A stretch of 64,000 bases of DNA from Zygnema cylindricum (Eukaryota > Streptophyta > Zygnematophyceae > Zygnematales > Zygnemataceae). Location: assembly GCA_037447655.1 (NCBI GenBank), contig JBBHKE010002135.1, positions 124,001 to 188,000 on the forward strand, given 5' to 3'. How positions within the stretch are numbered: position 1 is the first letter of the stretch; each line of letters starts with the position of its first letter. The notes under the pieces were generated by a model. It was not told the DNA's origin, ran no database searches, and saw nothing but the letters and a program-made list of their open reading frames with translations. This document shows positions 23,605 to 33,263 of this stretch, in pieces. Both the position numbers and the translations under genes were made by a program.

Positions 23605-24949
23605 GAAGATTCTATGAGTGGCTCCTTTAAGGCTAAAGAATGCACCATCAAAATTCCAACGAGCCATAGATGAGGCGCTCCACGAATCGAATGTGCAAGA
23701 TGCCATATCGACGATGTGATAATATCTCCAAAACCTACGAGGAACACTTAGAGCACATGCAGATTGTTCTCCAGGCCCTCCAAGCAGCAAGCTTGAATCG
23801 TCACCTGGGTAAGGGAATTTTAGGGGTGCAGAAGTTATTTACCTGGACATGAATATACTCCCCAGACAATGGGTCCCCATATGGTCAAGGTGGCAACCCT
23901 TGATCCCCTTCCTCCTCCCCAATACATTTCACCACTCTGCGCGATTTAAGGCCTCGCCAACTAGTATCGGAGATTCATCCCCGAGTTTAGCAGTCATGCT
24001 CAATCTTTGAACTAAATATTGCAGAAGGACCAGAAATGGTAGTGGGCGGAAGAACAACAGATTTCATTCCAGTTTCTTAAATATTCCATTAAGCAACACC
24101 CAGTGCTCAGGATCCCTGATCATTACACGCCTTTCCTCGTTTATAGTGATTGGAGTAGGTTTGGATTGGGAGTTGGGTTGGCTCAATTAGATAATGCTGG
24201 GGCCAAATGTGTGGTGGCTTACGCGCATAGAAGCAATAACAAAGCATAGGGGAATTAGAATAGTTATCATGGGGAGTTACTTGCAGCTGTTTGGGCAATC
24301 CAGCATTTCCGACCATATCTGTATGGGGTCCACTTCACTTTTATAATGGATCACCAGCCTCTCAAGCGGATCATGGAAAACAGTATGCTAACCGGGAAGC
24401 ATTCTAGATGGGTTCTTATATTGCAAGAATATGATTTTAACATAATCCACTGGGATGATGAAATCCATGGGAATGCCGACAGACTTAGCCGGAATCCTGA
24501 CCCTTCCACCAGAGATTCTAACGGGGCATGTCACGATGAAGATCCCGAAATCAGTTTAGGACTCATTCGGGCCTCTTCTGCCTTTATTTGGCTTACACAA
24601 TCCGAGGGGGAACAGGCAACTTTCTTTGCAGATGTGGAAAAGCACGCGCAGATAGGGGCTGAGCGTAAGGATATTTGGAACGACCTTGATTCCTTTCAGT
24701 CCATCCATCAAGGTTCTTTGCTTCCCCATTTGTCAAAAGTTTATCTATCCTGTGTCCTAACTTAAATGGCGGCATACTAGTGGGAGATGGGCATCCTAAT
24801 TCGAAAATAGGCCGACGGAATGAGGAAAGTGGTTCCTCCCTTGGTCAACTGGGAAACTCTGATATTTCGCCTCCAATAGCAAAGTGGCCATTTTAGGTAA
24901 AAGCGGACTACCTCCCTGGTGACAAAATCGTACTGGTGGCATGGCTTGG
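23605..24949 (+). pseudogene. Ty3/gypsy pol, left half (RT end and RNase H), decayed
   Basis: RT from about 23624: PLRLKNAPSKFQRAIDEALH, then in a shifted frame HIDDVIIS, the YxDD active block with Y changed to H. Next come KTYEEHLEHMQIVLQALQAA and GHEYTPQTMG. RNase H starts near 24110: LRIPDHYTPFLVYSDWSRFG, ELLAAVWAIQHFRPYLYG, FIMDHQPLKRIM, GNADRLSRNPD. This domain order and these motifs are typical of Ty3/gypsy. Gag, protease and N-terminal RT are missing. The element is interrupted at 24949 by copia F and resumes at 31414. Confidence 0.88.
24945..24949. repeat. Target-site duplication of copia F, left copy (CTTGG)
   Basis: CTTGG repeated perfectly at 31414-31418, in Ty3/gypsy sequence. 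Confidence 0.9.
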
Positions 24950-26003
24950 TGTAGAAATTAATGGTCTGTTTAAAGTATTTCCTATATCTAAATAGAAATA
25001 TAGAAAGAAGCCGAGGCATTCTACCTCTAACTTCTCTCTTGAACTCTCAAACTTGTCGCAGTCATTGAGAAGTTGGAGAGGAAGCTAGAGCTATGGCTAC
25101 CTAGGCTATCTAGAGGTTTACGCGAAATATATATATTAGTTTATTTACCGTTGGGTTATTTACTAAAAGAATATGTGTTTTCCCCAAGATTTGATCCTGG
25201 TACCTGCTGGAGAGTAAGCTGCCAGTAGCCGGTATCTTTAACCGTTAAGTCAAGACATAGTGTTACTTATAATTGGGTTTGATAATTACTTAAATATTAA
25301 TACGTAGGATAGTTCATTTAAATGAAACAGTTTTACGAGAGACATTGATCCACTAATGTAAAAGTACTATAAGAAACGAATACCGCGCATTTATTTCTTT
25401 AGCGAAACAAATACCGCGCATGTATTTATTACAGCTACGATTTAATGTGAATTTAATCCGACGGACAAAATTAACACAGAGATCGCGGAAGAGAATTTCG
25501 ACGGTTTTTGGTCATCATCACATCGGATGACACGTGGCGAAATTACATTGGATCATGGTATCTCCATAGATTACTGCACCGAATCCGGATATGACATGTG
25601 TCGACATTTAGGCCATGTCGTACAATGTCCGTACAAAAAGTACACTGGTAGCTGTACTTTTGTGTACGGAAGTGTACTCTGATTGGCTCCGTACATCAGT
25701 AGATAGATTTTGTGAGAGGGATAGGACTTAGAAAAATTAGGAGATAGGACCCTCTCTCCCAGAGAGCTTTTGTACAAAAGCTCAACTTTGACCCTCCATA
25801 ACTTACTGCTCAGGGGAGCAAATTCACAGATTCTTTTTGCTATCGACTCAAGGGAGTCTTCCCTTCACAAGGGTGAAGTTGGTCAGAGTTTTTGTCTGCC
25901 ACGGTGGCATTTGTTCTTGCTGAAACACAAAGGAGTCAGGGTTATCCTAGCGGCTTCTTGGAAGCAGTCCACTCTGAGGACTTATGGAGGTCTCAGAGTT
26001 TCA
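24950..26003 (+). repeat. Copia F 5' LTR
   Basis: 1054 bp, TGTAGAAATT...GTTTCA. Contents in order: leader block ACTTGTCGCAGTCATTGAGA; near-palindromic AGCTATGGCT; an antisense tRNA-like segment (25184-25256); two AATACCGCGCAT motifs near 25383 and 25411; conserved block GATTCTTTTTGCTATCGAC near 25827. The gag ATG at 25984 lies 20 bp before the LTR end. Confidence 0.93.
25184..25256 (-). other. tRNA-like segment in the copia F 5' LTR (antisense)
   Basis: On the minus strand a D-arm-like CTTAACGGTTAAAG is followed about 30 nt later by a T-arm CCAGG-ATCAAAT-CTTGG (five pairs, one G-T, seven-base loop). These correspond to Pol III A and B boxes at tRNA spacing. The acceptor ends are poor, so this is a tRNA-derived or tRNA-mimicking segment and not a working tRNA gene. 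Confidence 0.6.
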
Positions 26004-27045
26004 GGTTATGGACCCACCCTGTAGGGTACTAATCTTTAATGGAACTGGCTTTATATACTGGGAAAGTATGATGATAGGAGCTCTATGCGAAAAAAGGTTT
26101 TGGGGGATAGTGAGTGGACGATTGGGGCGTCCATAAAGTCTTGGAATTCCTCCAAGGTTTGAAGGAAGCAGATTCACAAAGAAAGGAGGACCATCTTCAA
26201 CGGAGGAGATAAAGGAAAAAGAGGTGGTGGACAAAGGAGCAGAGAAGGAGATGACCACACCAATAGCAACCGGTTCAGCATTCATGTCACCTATTCCGAG
26301 GAATGAGGAGAATGATACTTAAACCTGGGATTTCAACAATATGGCGGCAAAGCACTTCATCCTATGCCATCTTACTCAAGGACTTGCATGTCTTCATTTG
26401 CAGGTAGAAAGGGCATCTGATCTGTGGATGGCTCTCATGAAAATGTACCGAAGTGGTACGATTCAGCAACAACAGTTGGCTGATTAGAAAGTGAAGGAAT
26501 ATGTATACAAAGGGGGGAAAATGTTGGATTTTTGCAATGAGCTTGCTACACTCTTCATGGAGTTAGAGAGTGAGGGAAAAGGTTTGAGGGAAAAAAAAAG
26601 GTTAATTGTTTACTGATGAAGTTACCCGATGAGTTTCGAGAACATAGTCAACCGTGTGCAGGACTTACCGGACTCAAGGTGGAAATAAAACTCAGTGGTA
26701 GGGATGATTCTCGTTTGAGAGAATACGATTGAGAACCGAAAGGGAGGAAAGAGTGGCCAAGCCTTGACAACTTTGACCGATTGGAAAAACAAGGATTCCC
26801 GAAAACCGGTCGGAAACTATGGGGGAAGGGAGCAGAAAAATCAGGCCGACGAGTTCAGACCAAGGGCTCCCAAAGGTTTATGTCATTTTTGTAAAAAACC
26901 GAGGCACTATATGGCAGAGTGCACTAAACTAACCGAGCTTTGATTAAAGGAGGGGCAGACGGGTGGTTCCGCGAATGGAAAAAAAAAGGCCCTTGTGACA
27001 TAGGTATATGAGGCGGAATCTGAGGACAAGGACGATGAGCTTCTT
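25984..27045 (+). pseudogene. Copia F gag, starting in the LTR and crossing the primer site
   Basis: Frame 1 reads MEVSEFQVMDPPCRVLIFNG from the ATG in the LTR, across the primer site, into gag. Continuing in the same frame: YWESMMIGALCEKRFWGIVS, TPIATGSAFMSPIPRNEEND, WDFNNMAAKHFILCHLTQGL, YRSGTIQQQQLAD, MLDFCNELATLFMELESEGK. Only a few stops occur (about 26131, 26320, 26485). A frame slip follows near 26600. The zinc knuckle CHFCKKPRHYMAEC (CX2CX4HX4C) is near 26883. Gag and pol share frame 1, which supports the LTR start. Confidence 0.85.
26004..26018 (+). promoter_or_regulatory. Copia F primer-binding site, half initiator tRNA-Met
   Basis: GGTTATGGACCCACC, 14 of 15 matching the complement of the initiator tRNA-Met anticodon arm, immediately after the LTR end. 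It is translated as VMDPP in frame with gag. Confidence 0.85.
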
Positions 27046-30000
27046 TTGGATGAGGAGTTGGAGGAGAAAAACAAGGTGGAAATTCCACAAAGGCAGAAAT
27101 GTGCTTACGGTGGATTGAAAGGTGAAGCAGGGTGGATTATAGATTCAGGTGCCTCCATGCACATGTGTAAGGATAGGCACCTGTTCACTAAGATAAGAAA
27201 TATTCCCACCGTAGAGATAGAGTACGGGGATGGGAGGATAGTCACCACTACTTTTGTAGGATCGGTAGATCTGAAAGTGTTAGTAAAAGGAAAGACATCT
27301 ATAGTAACATTCTCCGATGTATTGTTTAGTCCGAAGCTGAACAAAAACCTCATCTCTACATCTGTATTAGATGATAAGGGTTTTTTTACTAGCACTTGGG
27401 AAGGAGTCTTTACTGCTAGTTTTGAGGAGGATGTCTATTTCATTGCAGAGAAAGGTAGCCATGGGATGTTTAGGCTGATTTTAAGAAATGAAACGAATAA
27501 ACTTTAATATGCTGGTGTTCATGATATTATGATGTGGCATAAGAGGCTTGGGCATGTGAATCTAGAAAAGTTAACAGAGATGAAAAAGATAGGAGTGGTG
27601 GAAGGAATTAAGTTTAGTGAGAGCGATAATATAAGTGATTGTAGTGGATGTGCTCAAGGTAAAGCACACAAATTACCCTTTCCTAAAACAGTCACCTATA
27701 AGGGAGAAAAAATTATAGATCTTGTACACACAGATATTTGGGGACCGGCTAAAGTGCCCTCACCGGGGGGGAAGAGATTTATGATGACTATCACTGATAA
27801 TTGGTCTTGGTATTCCCGGGTGTATTTTTTGAAAAACAAGTACGAAGCTCAGGATTGCTTTAGACAATATAAAGCATGGAGTGAAAAACTCCATGAAACT
27901 CCAATCAAGAGAGTAAGGAGTGACAATGGTGGGGATTATACTTCTAACCAAATTGAGGATTTTATAAGGGAGGACGGAGTCCAACACCAAAAGACAGTTT
28001 CAGAAAACCGGTAACAGAATGGGGAAGCTGAAAGGTTAAATAAAACACTAAGTGATAGTGCTAGAAGTATTTTGTCAGATAAAAAGATAGGAAAAAGGTT
28101 TTGGGCAAAAGCAATGAACTGTGCTAATTACCTCAAAAATAGAGTTCTTACTTAAGCTATAAAAGATCAAGCACCTTATGAGAGATGGACAAGCCGGAAA
28201 CCAGACATATCTCACCTAAAGGTTTTCAGTAGTCAAGTATTAAGTCTAGATATAGATCGGTCTAATAGGAAGCTAGATCCTAAAGGAAAACCGGGATACT
28301 TATTAGGATATGATAAGGATGTTAAAGGATATAAAGTTTATGATCTAAAAAGGGAAGATATAATCTTAGTAAAGCATCTAGTAGTTATGGATAAAGGAAA
28401 GTCCGTGGAACCCTTCAAGTATACAAAGTCAGTAAAAATCAGATTTGACTTTGAAAATTCCGATGACTTTGAGCTTCCTAACTATCCAGGTTTTAGAGAA
28501 GATGACATTCTTGTAGGTACAAATCAGACCGAAAAGGATTCGGCAGTGGAAACTCCAGTAACAACTCTACCTGAAGCGAAATTCGTGGTGGAAATTGATT
28601 CGGAATGAAGGGATAAGAGAGAAGCCTAGATTGTTCCAAAGAATCCACGAGTACCATCTATTCCGCCCTCCGATTTTGAGGGAGGAAGGAGAAGTATCAA
28701 AAGATTGCAAGAAAAACAGGTTAACAACAAGGTAACAAAACTATCTCATCAAGATGAACCTCAGACTTATCGAGAGGCGATGACTTGTCTTGAAAGAAAC
28801 TGATGGAAGAGAGCCATCAATGAGGAGATGGCTTGAATTATGGCGGCCGATACTTAGGAGCTTGTGGATTGTCCACCTAACCAAAAACCAATCGGTTGTA
28901 AGTGGGTTTTCAAATTAAAACCGAATCCAGATAACACAATCGAGCGCTACAAGGCCCAATTAGTGGCAAAGGGATTTACACAAAAGGAGGGAATTGACTA
29001 CGAGGATACCTTTGCCCCGGTTGTCAAATTTCCCTCCGTCTGCATACTTCTCAGCCTGGCAGCAGCGGAAGACATGGAAGTGCACCAGATGGACATCAAG
29101 ACAGCCTTTTTGCATGGAGAATTGGAAGAGGAGATCTTCATGCGACAACCCGAAGGGTTTGTGGAGGAAGGAGAGGAGAGTAAGGTATGCCGGCTGATTA
29201 AATCTCTTTATGGTTTGAAACAGGCGCCTCGACAATGGAATAAGAAGCTTGATGAGTTTCTTACCGGTCTGGGATATATCCGGATCAGCTCAGATCACTC
29301 AATCTATGTTTTCGAAGATGAGGAAGGTTTTATATTTATTGCAATTTATGTTGATGATTTGCTTGTTTAAAATAAATTAATGGAAAAAATTAATAAACTG
29401 AAAACCGATCTTAAGGGGAGATTTGAAATGAAGGATATGGAGGAAACAAAATATATTTTGGGAATTCAAGTAGAAATAGACTGAAAAAGAAAAATTATAA
29501 GATTGACTAAAAAAGAAGCAATAGGGAACATGCTTGAAAAATTTCAGATGGATAAAGCTAATAGTTGTACAACTCCAATGGAGTTGAAGAAAGGAAGTGA
29601 GGGGAGTGAGGAAGAAGGAGTCATAGTCTTAGATGAGGAATTATATCCTGAAAAACATAAGTTCATGCAGACTATTCCTTACAGCCAAGTCGTGGGAAGT
29701 CTAATCAATTTTATGAATTGAACACGGCCGGATTTAGCTGCAGCTATAGGAGTGTTGAGTAGAAGTCTAAATGCTCCCACTAAGAGGGATTGGGAGGCAG
29801 CTAAGAGAGTCCTTAGATATTTGATAGGAACTAGGGATCTATGGTTGCATTTGGTTGGGGACAATACTGATATCACTACTTGGAGTGATGCCAGTTATGG
29901 TGATGCTCTGATGAGGAGATGCACTTCTGGATATGTATTATATGTGGGTGATGGGGCTTGCTGTTTGAGTAGCAAACAGCAAAAGGTTATTGCTCAGTCC

Positions 30001-30341
30001 ACCATGGAGGCGGAGTATATGGCCTCTTGGTATGCTGTAAAAGAATTGATGTGGGTCAAGTCTTTGCTTCGTGAGCTTGGTCACCTTAAGAGTGGTGTGC
30101 AGACATTTTTTGTGATAATCAGGCAGCAATCGCTATCTTTGCCAATCCTAAACATCATTTTAAAGCCAAACACATGGACATTAGACTCAACTTTGTTAAA
30201 GAGAAAGTAGAAAACAAAATAATCAGTTTAGAGTACCGACCAGATAGTGAGATGGTAGCAGATATGATGACCAAACCTGTGCCTTCCCCTAAGCTAATTT
30301 TCTACAAGGAGAAGTGTGGTCTGAAATTAAAGATTGACTAG
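27046..30341 (+). pseudogene. Copia F pol: protease, integrase, RT, RNase H
   Basis: Mostly one frame. Protease WIIDSGASMHMCKD near 27140. Integrase zinc region MWHKRLGHVN with CSGCAQGK near 27535-27655. Core VHTDIWGP, KRVRSDNGGDY and NGEAERLNKT (D,D,E) with a stop before the last block. GKPGYLLGYDKDVKGYK. RT from 28864: IGCKWVFKLKPN, KAQLVAKGFTQKEGIDYED, VHQMDIKTAFLHGELEEEIF, SLYGLKQAPRQWNKK, FIAIYVDDLLV with an intact YVDD. RNase H: RVLRYLIGTRDLW, TWSDASYGDA, STMEAEYMAS. A frameshift near 30110 leads to the end KPVPSPKLIFYKEKCG. Several in-frame stops make it inactive, though domains are well kept. Confidence 0.92.
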
Positions 30342-30342
30342 A

Positions 30343-30354
30343 AAATAAGGGGAG
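30343..30354 (+). promoter_or_regulatory. Copia F polypurine tract
   Basis: AAAATAAGGGGAG directly before the 3' LTR start TGTAGAAATT. Confidence 0.8.
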
Positions 30355-31413
30355 TGTAGAAATTAATGGTCTGTTTAAAGTATTATCTAGATCTAAATAG
30401 AAATATAGAAAGAAGCCAAGGCACTCTACCTCTAACTTCTCTCTCCAACTCTCAAACTTGTCGCAGTCACTGAGAAGTTGGAGAGGAAGCTAGAGCCATG
30501 GCTACCTAGGCTATCCAGAGGTTTACGGGAAATATATATATTAGTTTATTTACCGTTAGGTTATTTACTAAAAGTATATGTGTTTTCCCCAGGATTTGAT
30601 CTTGGTACCTGATGGACTGTAAGCTGCCGGTAGCCGAAATCCTTAACTGTTAAGTCAAGACATAGTGTTACTTATAATTGGGTTTGATAATTACGTAAAA
30701 ATTAATACGTACGATAGTTCATTTAACTGAAACACTTTTACGGGAGACATAGATCTAGTAATGTAAAAGTAGGATAAGAAACAAATACCGCGCATTTATT
30801 TTTTTAGCGAAACAAATACCGCACATGTATTTATTACGGCTACGATTTAATGTGAATTTAATCTGACGGCCAGAATTAACGTCGAGATCGCGGAAGAGAA
30901 TTTCAGCGGTTTGTGGTCATTGCCACATCAAATGACACGTGGCGAAATTACATTAGATCGTGGTATCTCTACAGATTAATGCACCGAATCCGGATATGAC
31001 ATGTGTCGACATTCACGCCATGTCCTACAATGTCCGTACAGAAAGTACACCGGCAGCAGTACTTTTGTGTATAGAAGTGTACTCTGATTGGCTCCGTACA
31101 TCAGTAGAAAGAGTCCGTGAGAGAGATAGGACTTAGAAAATTAGGAGATACGACCCTCTCTCCCAGAGAGCTTTTGTACAAAAGGTAAACTTTGATCCTC
31201 CATAACTTATTGCTCAGGGGAGCAAATTCAGAGATTCTTTTTGCTATCGACTCAAGGGAGTCTTGCCTTCACAGACGTAAGTTGGTCAGAGTTTTGGTTT
31301 TCGAGGGTGGTAGTTGTTCTTGCTGAAACACAAAGGAGTCAGGGTTATCCTAGAGGCTTCTTGGAAGCTGTCCACTCTGAGGTCTGAGGACTTATGGAGG
31401 TCTCAAAGTTTCA
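30355..31413 (+). repeat. Copia F 3' LTR
   Basis: 1059 bp, partner of 24950-26003. It includes the same tRNA-like antisense segment (30589-30661), leader block with AGCCATGGCT, and the ATGGAGGTCTCA end. Followed by CTTGG and Ty3/gypsy sequence. Confidence 0.93.
30589..30661 (-). other. tRNA-like segment in the copia F 3' LTR (antisense)
   Basis: Minus strand: D-arm-like TTAACAGTTAAGGA and T-arm-like CCAAG-ATCAAAT-CCTGG. Partner of 25184-25256. Confidence 0.55.
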
Positions 31414-31985
31414 CTTGGGATCCAAGTGAACCGGATAGTGCAAACATGTTTAGCCTGCGATTGAGAGAAAGTCGCTTTCGACAAAAAGGGAGGTACCCAA
31501 CTTTATTCCCTCCTTATTAGGGTAATGTTTTATTGTTGTTCTTTAAATCTATTGAGCCCTCTACCCACTAGTCAACGGGGGAACCGCTTTGTATTGGTGA
31601 TGATAGAGCTTTTTACCAAATGGATAGAAATGGTGGTTTTGACTTGGAAGGAGTCCAAGGCAATTACAGAAGCATTTTTGCAAAGAGTTTTGTCCTAATT
31701 TGGAGCACCAACCAAAGTTCTGACTGACCATGGCTCCGAATTTGCAAGGGAATTCTCCAACTTGTTAGAATTGTGCCTTATATACTAGTGGATGATCAAC
31801 CGAGACCACCCGCAAGCCGACAGTTTGGCAGAAAGGTGCATAGAGACAGTGAAGCGGTCACTGCGGAAATATGCTGTTGAAGAGGATTTAGGAGAGTGGG
31901 ACAAAAATGTGCCATCTATTACCATGGGGTACTGATTCAGTCAGCAAGCTTCCCCCCATTCTTACAGTCTTGATCCTTTGCGTCC
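31414..31985 (+). pseudogene. Ty3/gypsy integrase, right half of the interrupted element
   Basis: Continuation of the pol at 23605-24949 after copia F. Integrase core pieces: VMIELFTKWIEMVVL with the first Asp altered, TDHGSEFAREFSNLL (second Asp), NRDHPQADSLAERCIETVKR with Glu, and RKYAVEEDLGEWDKN. Stops and shifts occur. It fades near 31985 around a segment like MGYRFSQQASxPPF. No gypsy LTR recognised. Confidence 0.82.
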
Positions 31986-33208
31986 TGCATGTTTTCTTTG
32001 ATTTCTTAAAGATTTTTTATGTTTTCTGTAAGTTTACATCTTTGTCACCGTTTTCTACCCATTTTATGTCATGAATTCTAATCCCTGCCTTTTTCTTCAC
32101 TAATCTCTTCTTCCAGTTTTCTTTTCCAATTTGTTGCAATTAAATTTTGTTTTCCAAAATTACAAAATCCCTCTGTTACACCATTTTCATGAGGGTCAAT
32201 AAATTCCACATCTACATTATTTTTTTGTTCCACTATCACTTCCCCATTTCTTCCTGCAACGCCTTTTACTTCACTTAACTCTCCCTCTTATAAGCATTTT
32301 TCAATCACCAATGTGTCACCAGAAAAAGTTTCAAAATTCGCGTCATTTTCTCTCTCATTTTCCTCCACACCATCTTCGGTGAATATACTTTTTCCCCCTC
32401 TGTCCTCGTTCTCCATATTTCCAAAAATGACAGTCGAAAAATAAACATATCTCTCGAAAGAAGGTGTAACCCTTTTGTCTTCACAATATTTTCACGGATA
32501 AGTTAATGCATTATGTTGCCTTTGTATATGAGCTTGAACTCGGTTGTTGTCCAACCCTTCTCTTAAATTTTTTGTGAGACATGCACTTTTATATGATGGA
32601 CATACCCCGAAGGTATTGTTAGTATTTGCGAGTTCAAGCGATATGTTTTTTACCACAGAATCGGGTCAATATATCGGCGTGACGCAACCAGACAACCTCT
32701 ACAGAATCTTAGCGAGGATTCCACGAACCATTTATTATACTAGTGACCGAATCAGCGTGCGGCTAAAATCGGTGGAATACAGACACGTGCCAGTTTTTCA
32801 TTTGACCACGCATCATTAAGAATTTCATTGGCTTACACAGGCAGAGATAGCCATATAGCACACAAAGGCAATCAGAAATGCATCTCACACAGACAATTCA
32901 TAGAATTTAGGGAATCCAAACATGATATTTATTCTGAGTCTCAGTACATAGAGATAGATAGCATTAGAAAAGGGGGATAATTTAGCTTTATTACGGTAGA
33001 AAGTTGAGGAAACAATTGTACTTTGTTATCCTATTTTGTTAATCAAATCAAAGTTGTCTAAACTTGCCTCTCTAATCTACCTATCTATGCCTTTTCCCTT
33101 GTCCAATCTACTACCGTGACTCTTTAAGGTCCACCCTAGAGGTGTATGTTTGGGACGCGACTACTTTAGCTTGAGGCCACGGGCCACAGTGATTCTCCCA
33201 AAACAATA
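31986..33208. other. Unclassified region with a decayed minus-strand ORF
   Basis: On the minus strand 32416-32077 reads as a protein-like, Glu/Asn-rich segment starting MENEDRGGKSIFTEDGVEEN, one stop, then GRNGEVIVEQKNNVDVEFID and NFGKQNLIATNWKRKLEEE. I cannot name it. A plus-strand ORF of 91 codons at 32544-32819 has no recognised domain. The part just before 33209 could be an LTR, because a primer-site-like motif follows, but its left end is not visible. Confidence 0.4.
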
Positions 33209-33221
33209 GGTTATGGGCCCA
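33209..33221 (+). promoter_or_regulatory. Isolated half initiator tRNA-Met primer-site motif
   Basis: GGTTATGGGCCCA followed by TC; 14 of 15 against the anticodon-arm complement, preceded by ACAATA (compare CCAATA before the D site). The local frame reads GYGPIKVW, like GYGPI in copia C. It suggests a further LTR element starting here, much decayed. Confidence 0.5.
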
Positions 33222-33263
33222 TCAAAGTGTGGCCCTAGAGAGTTCAACCCTTTAGATCTATAG

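Larger units (their letters stand above)
24950..31413 (+). mobile_element. Copia F: complete Ty1/copia element nested in Ty3/gypsy
   Basis: Structure: 5' LTR 24950-26003 (1054 bp, TG..CA), half-tRNA primer site 26004-26018, gag-pol in one main frame, polypurine tract ending 30354, and 3' LTR 30355-31413 (1059 bp). Target duplication CTTGG on both sides. The LTRs look alike over their whole length, with a short CTCTGAGGT-type duplication in the 3' copy. This is the best-preserved member of the group that includes E, H, K and the solo LTR at 42111. Confidence 0.95.

Noticed and set aside
32544-32819. 91-codon plus-strand ORF as a host gene
   Set aside because: No domain, no flanking splice signals that make sense, surrounded by decayed repeats.
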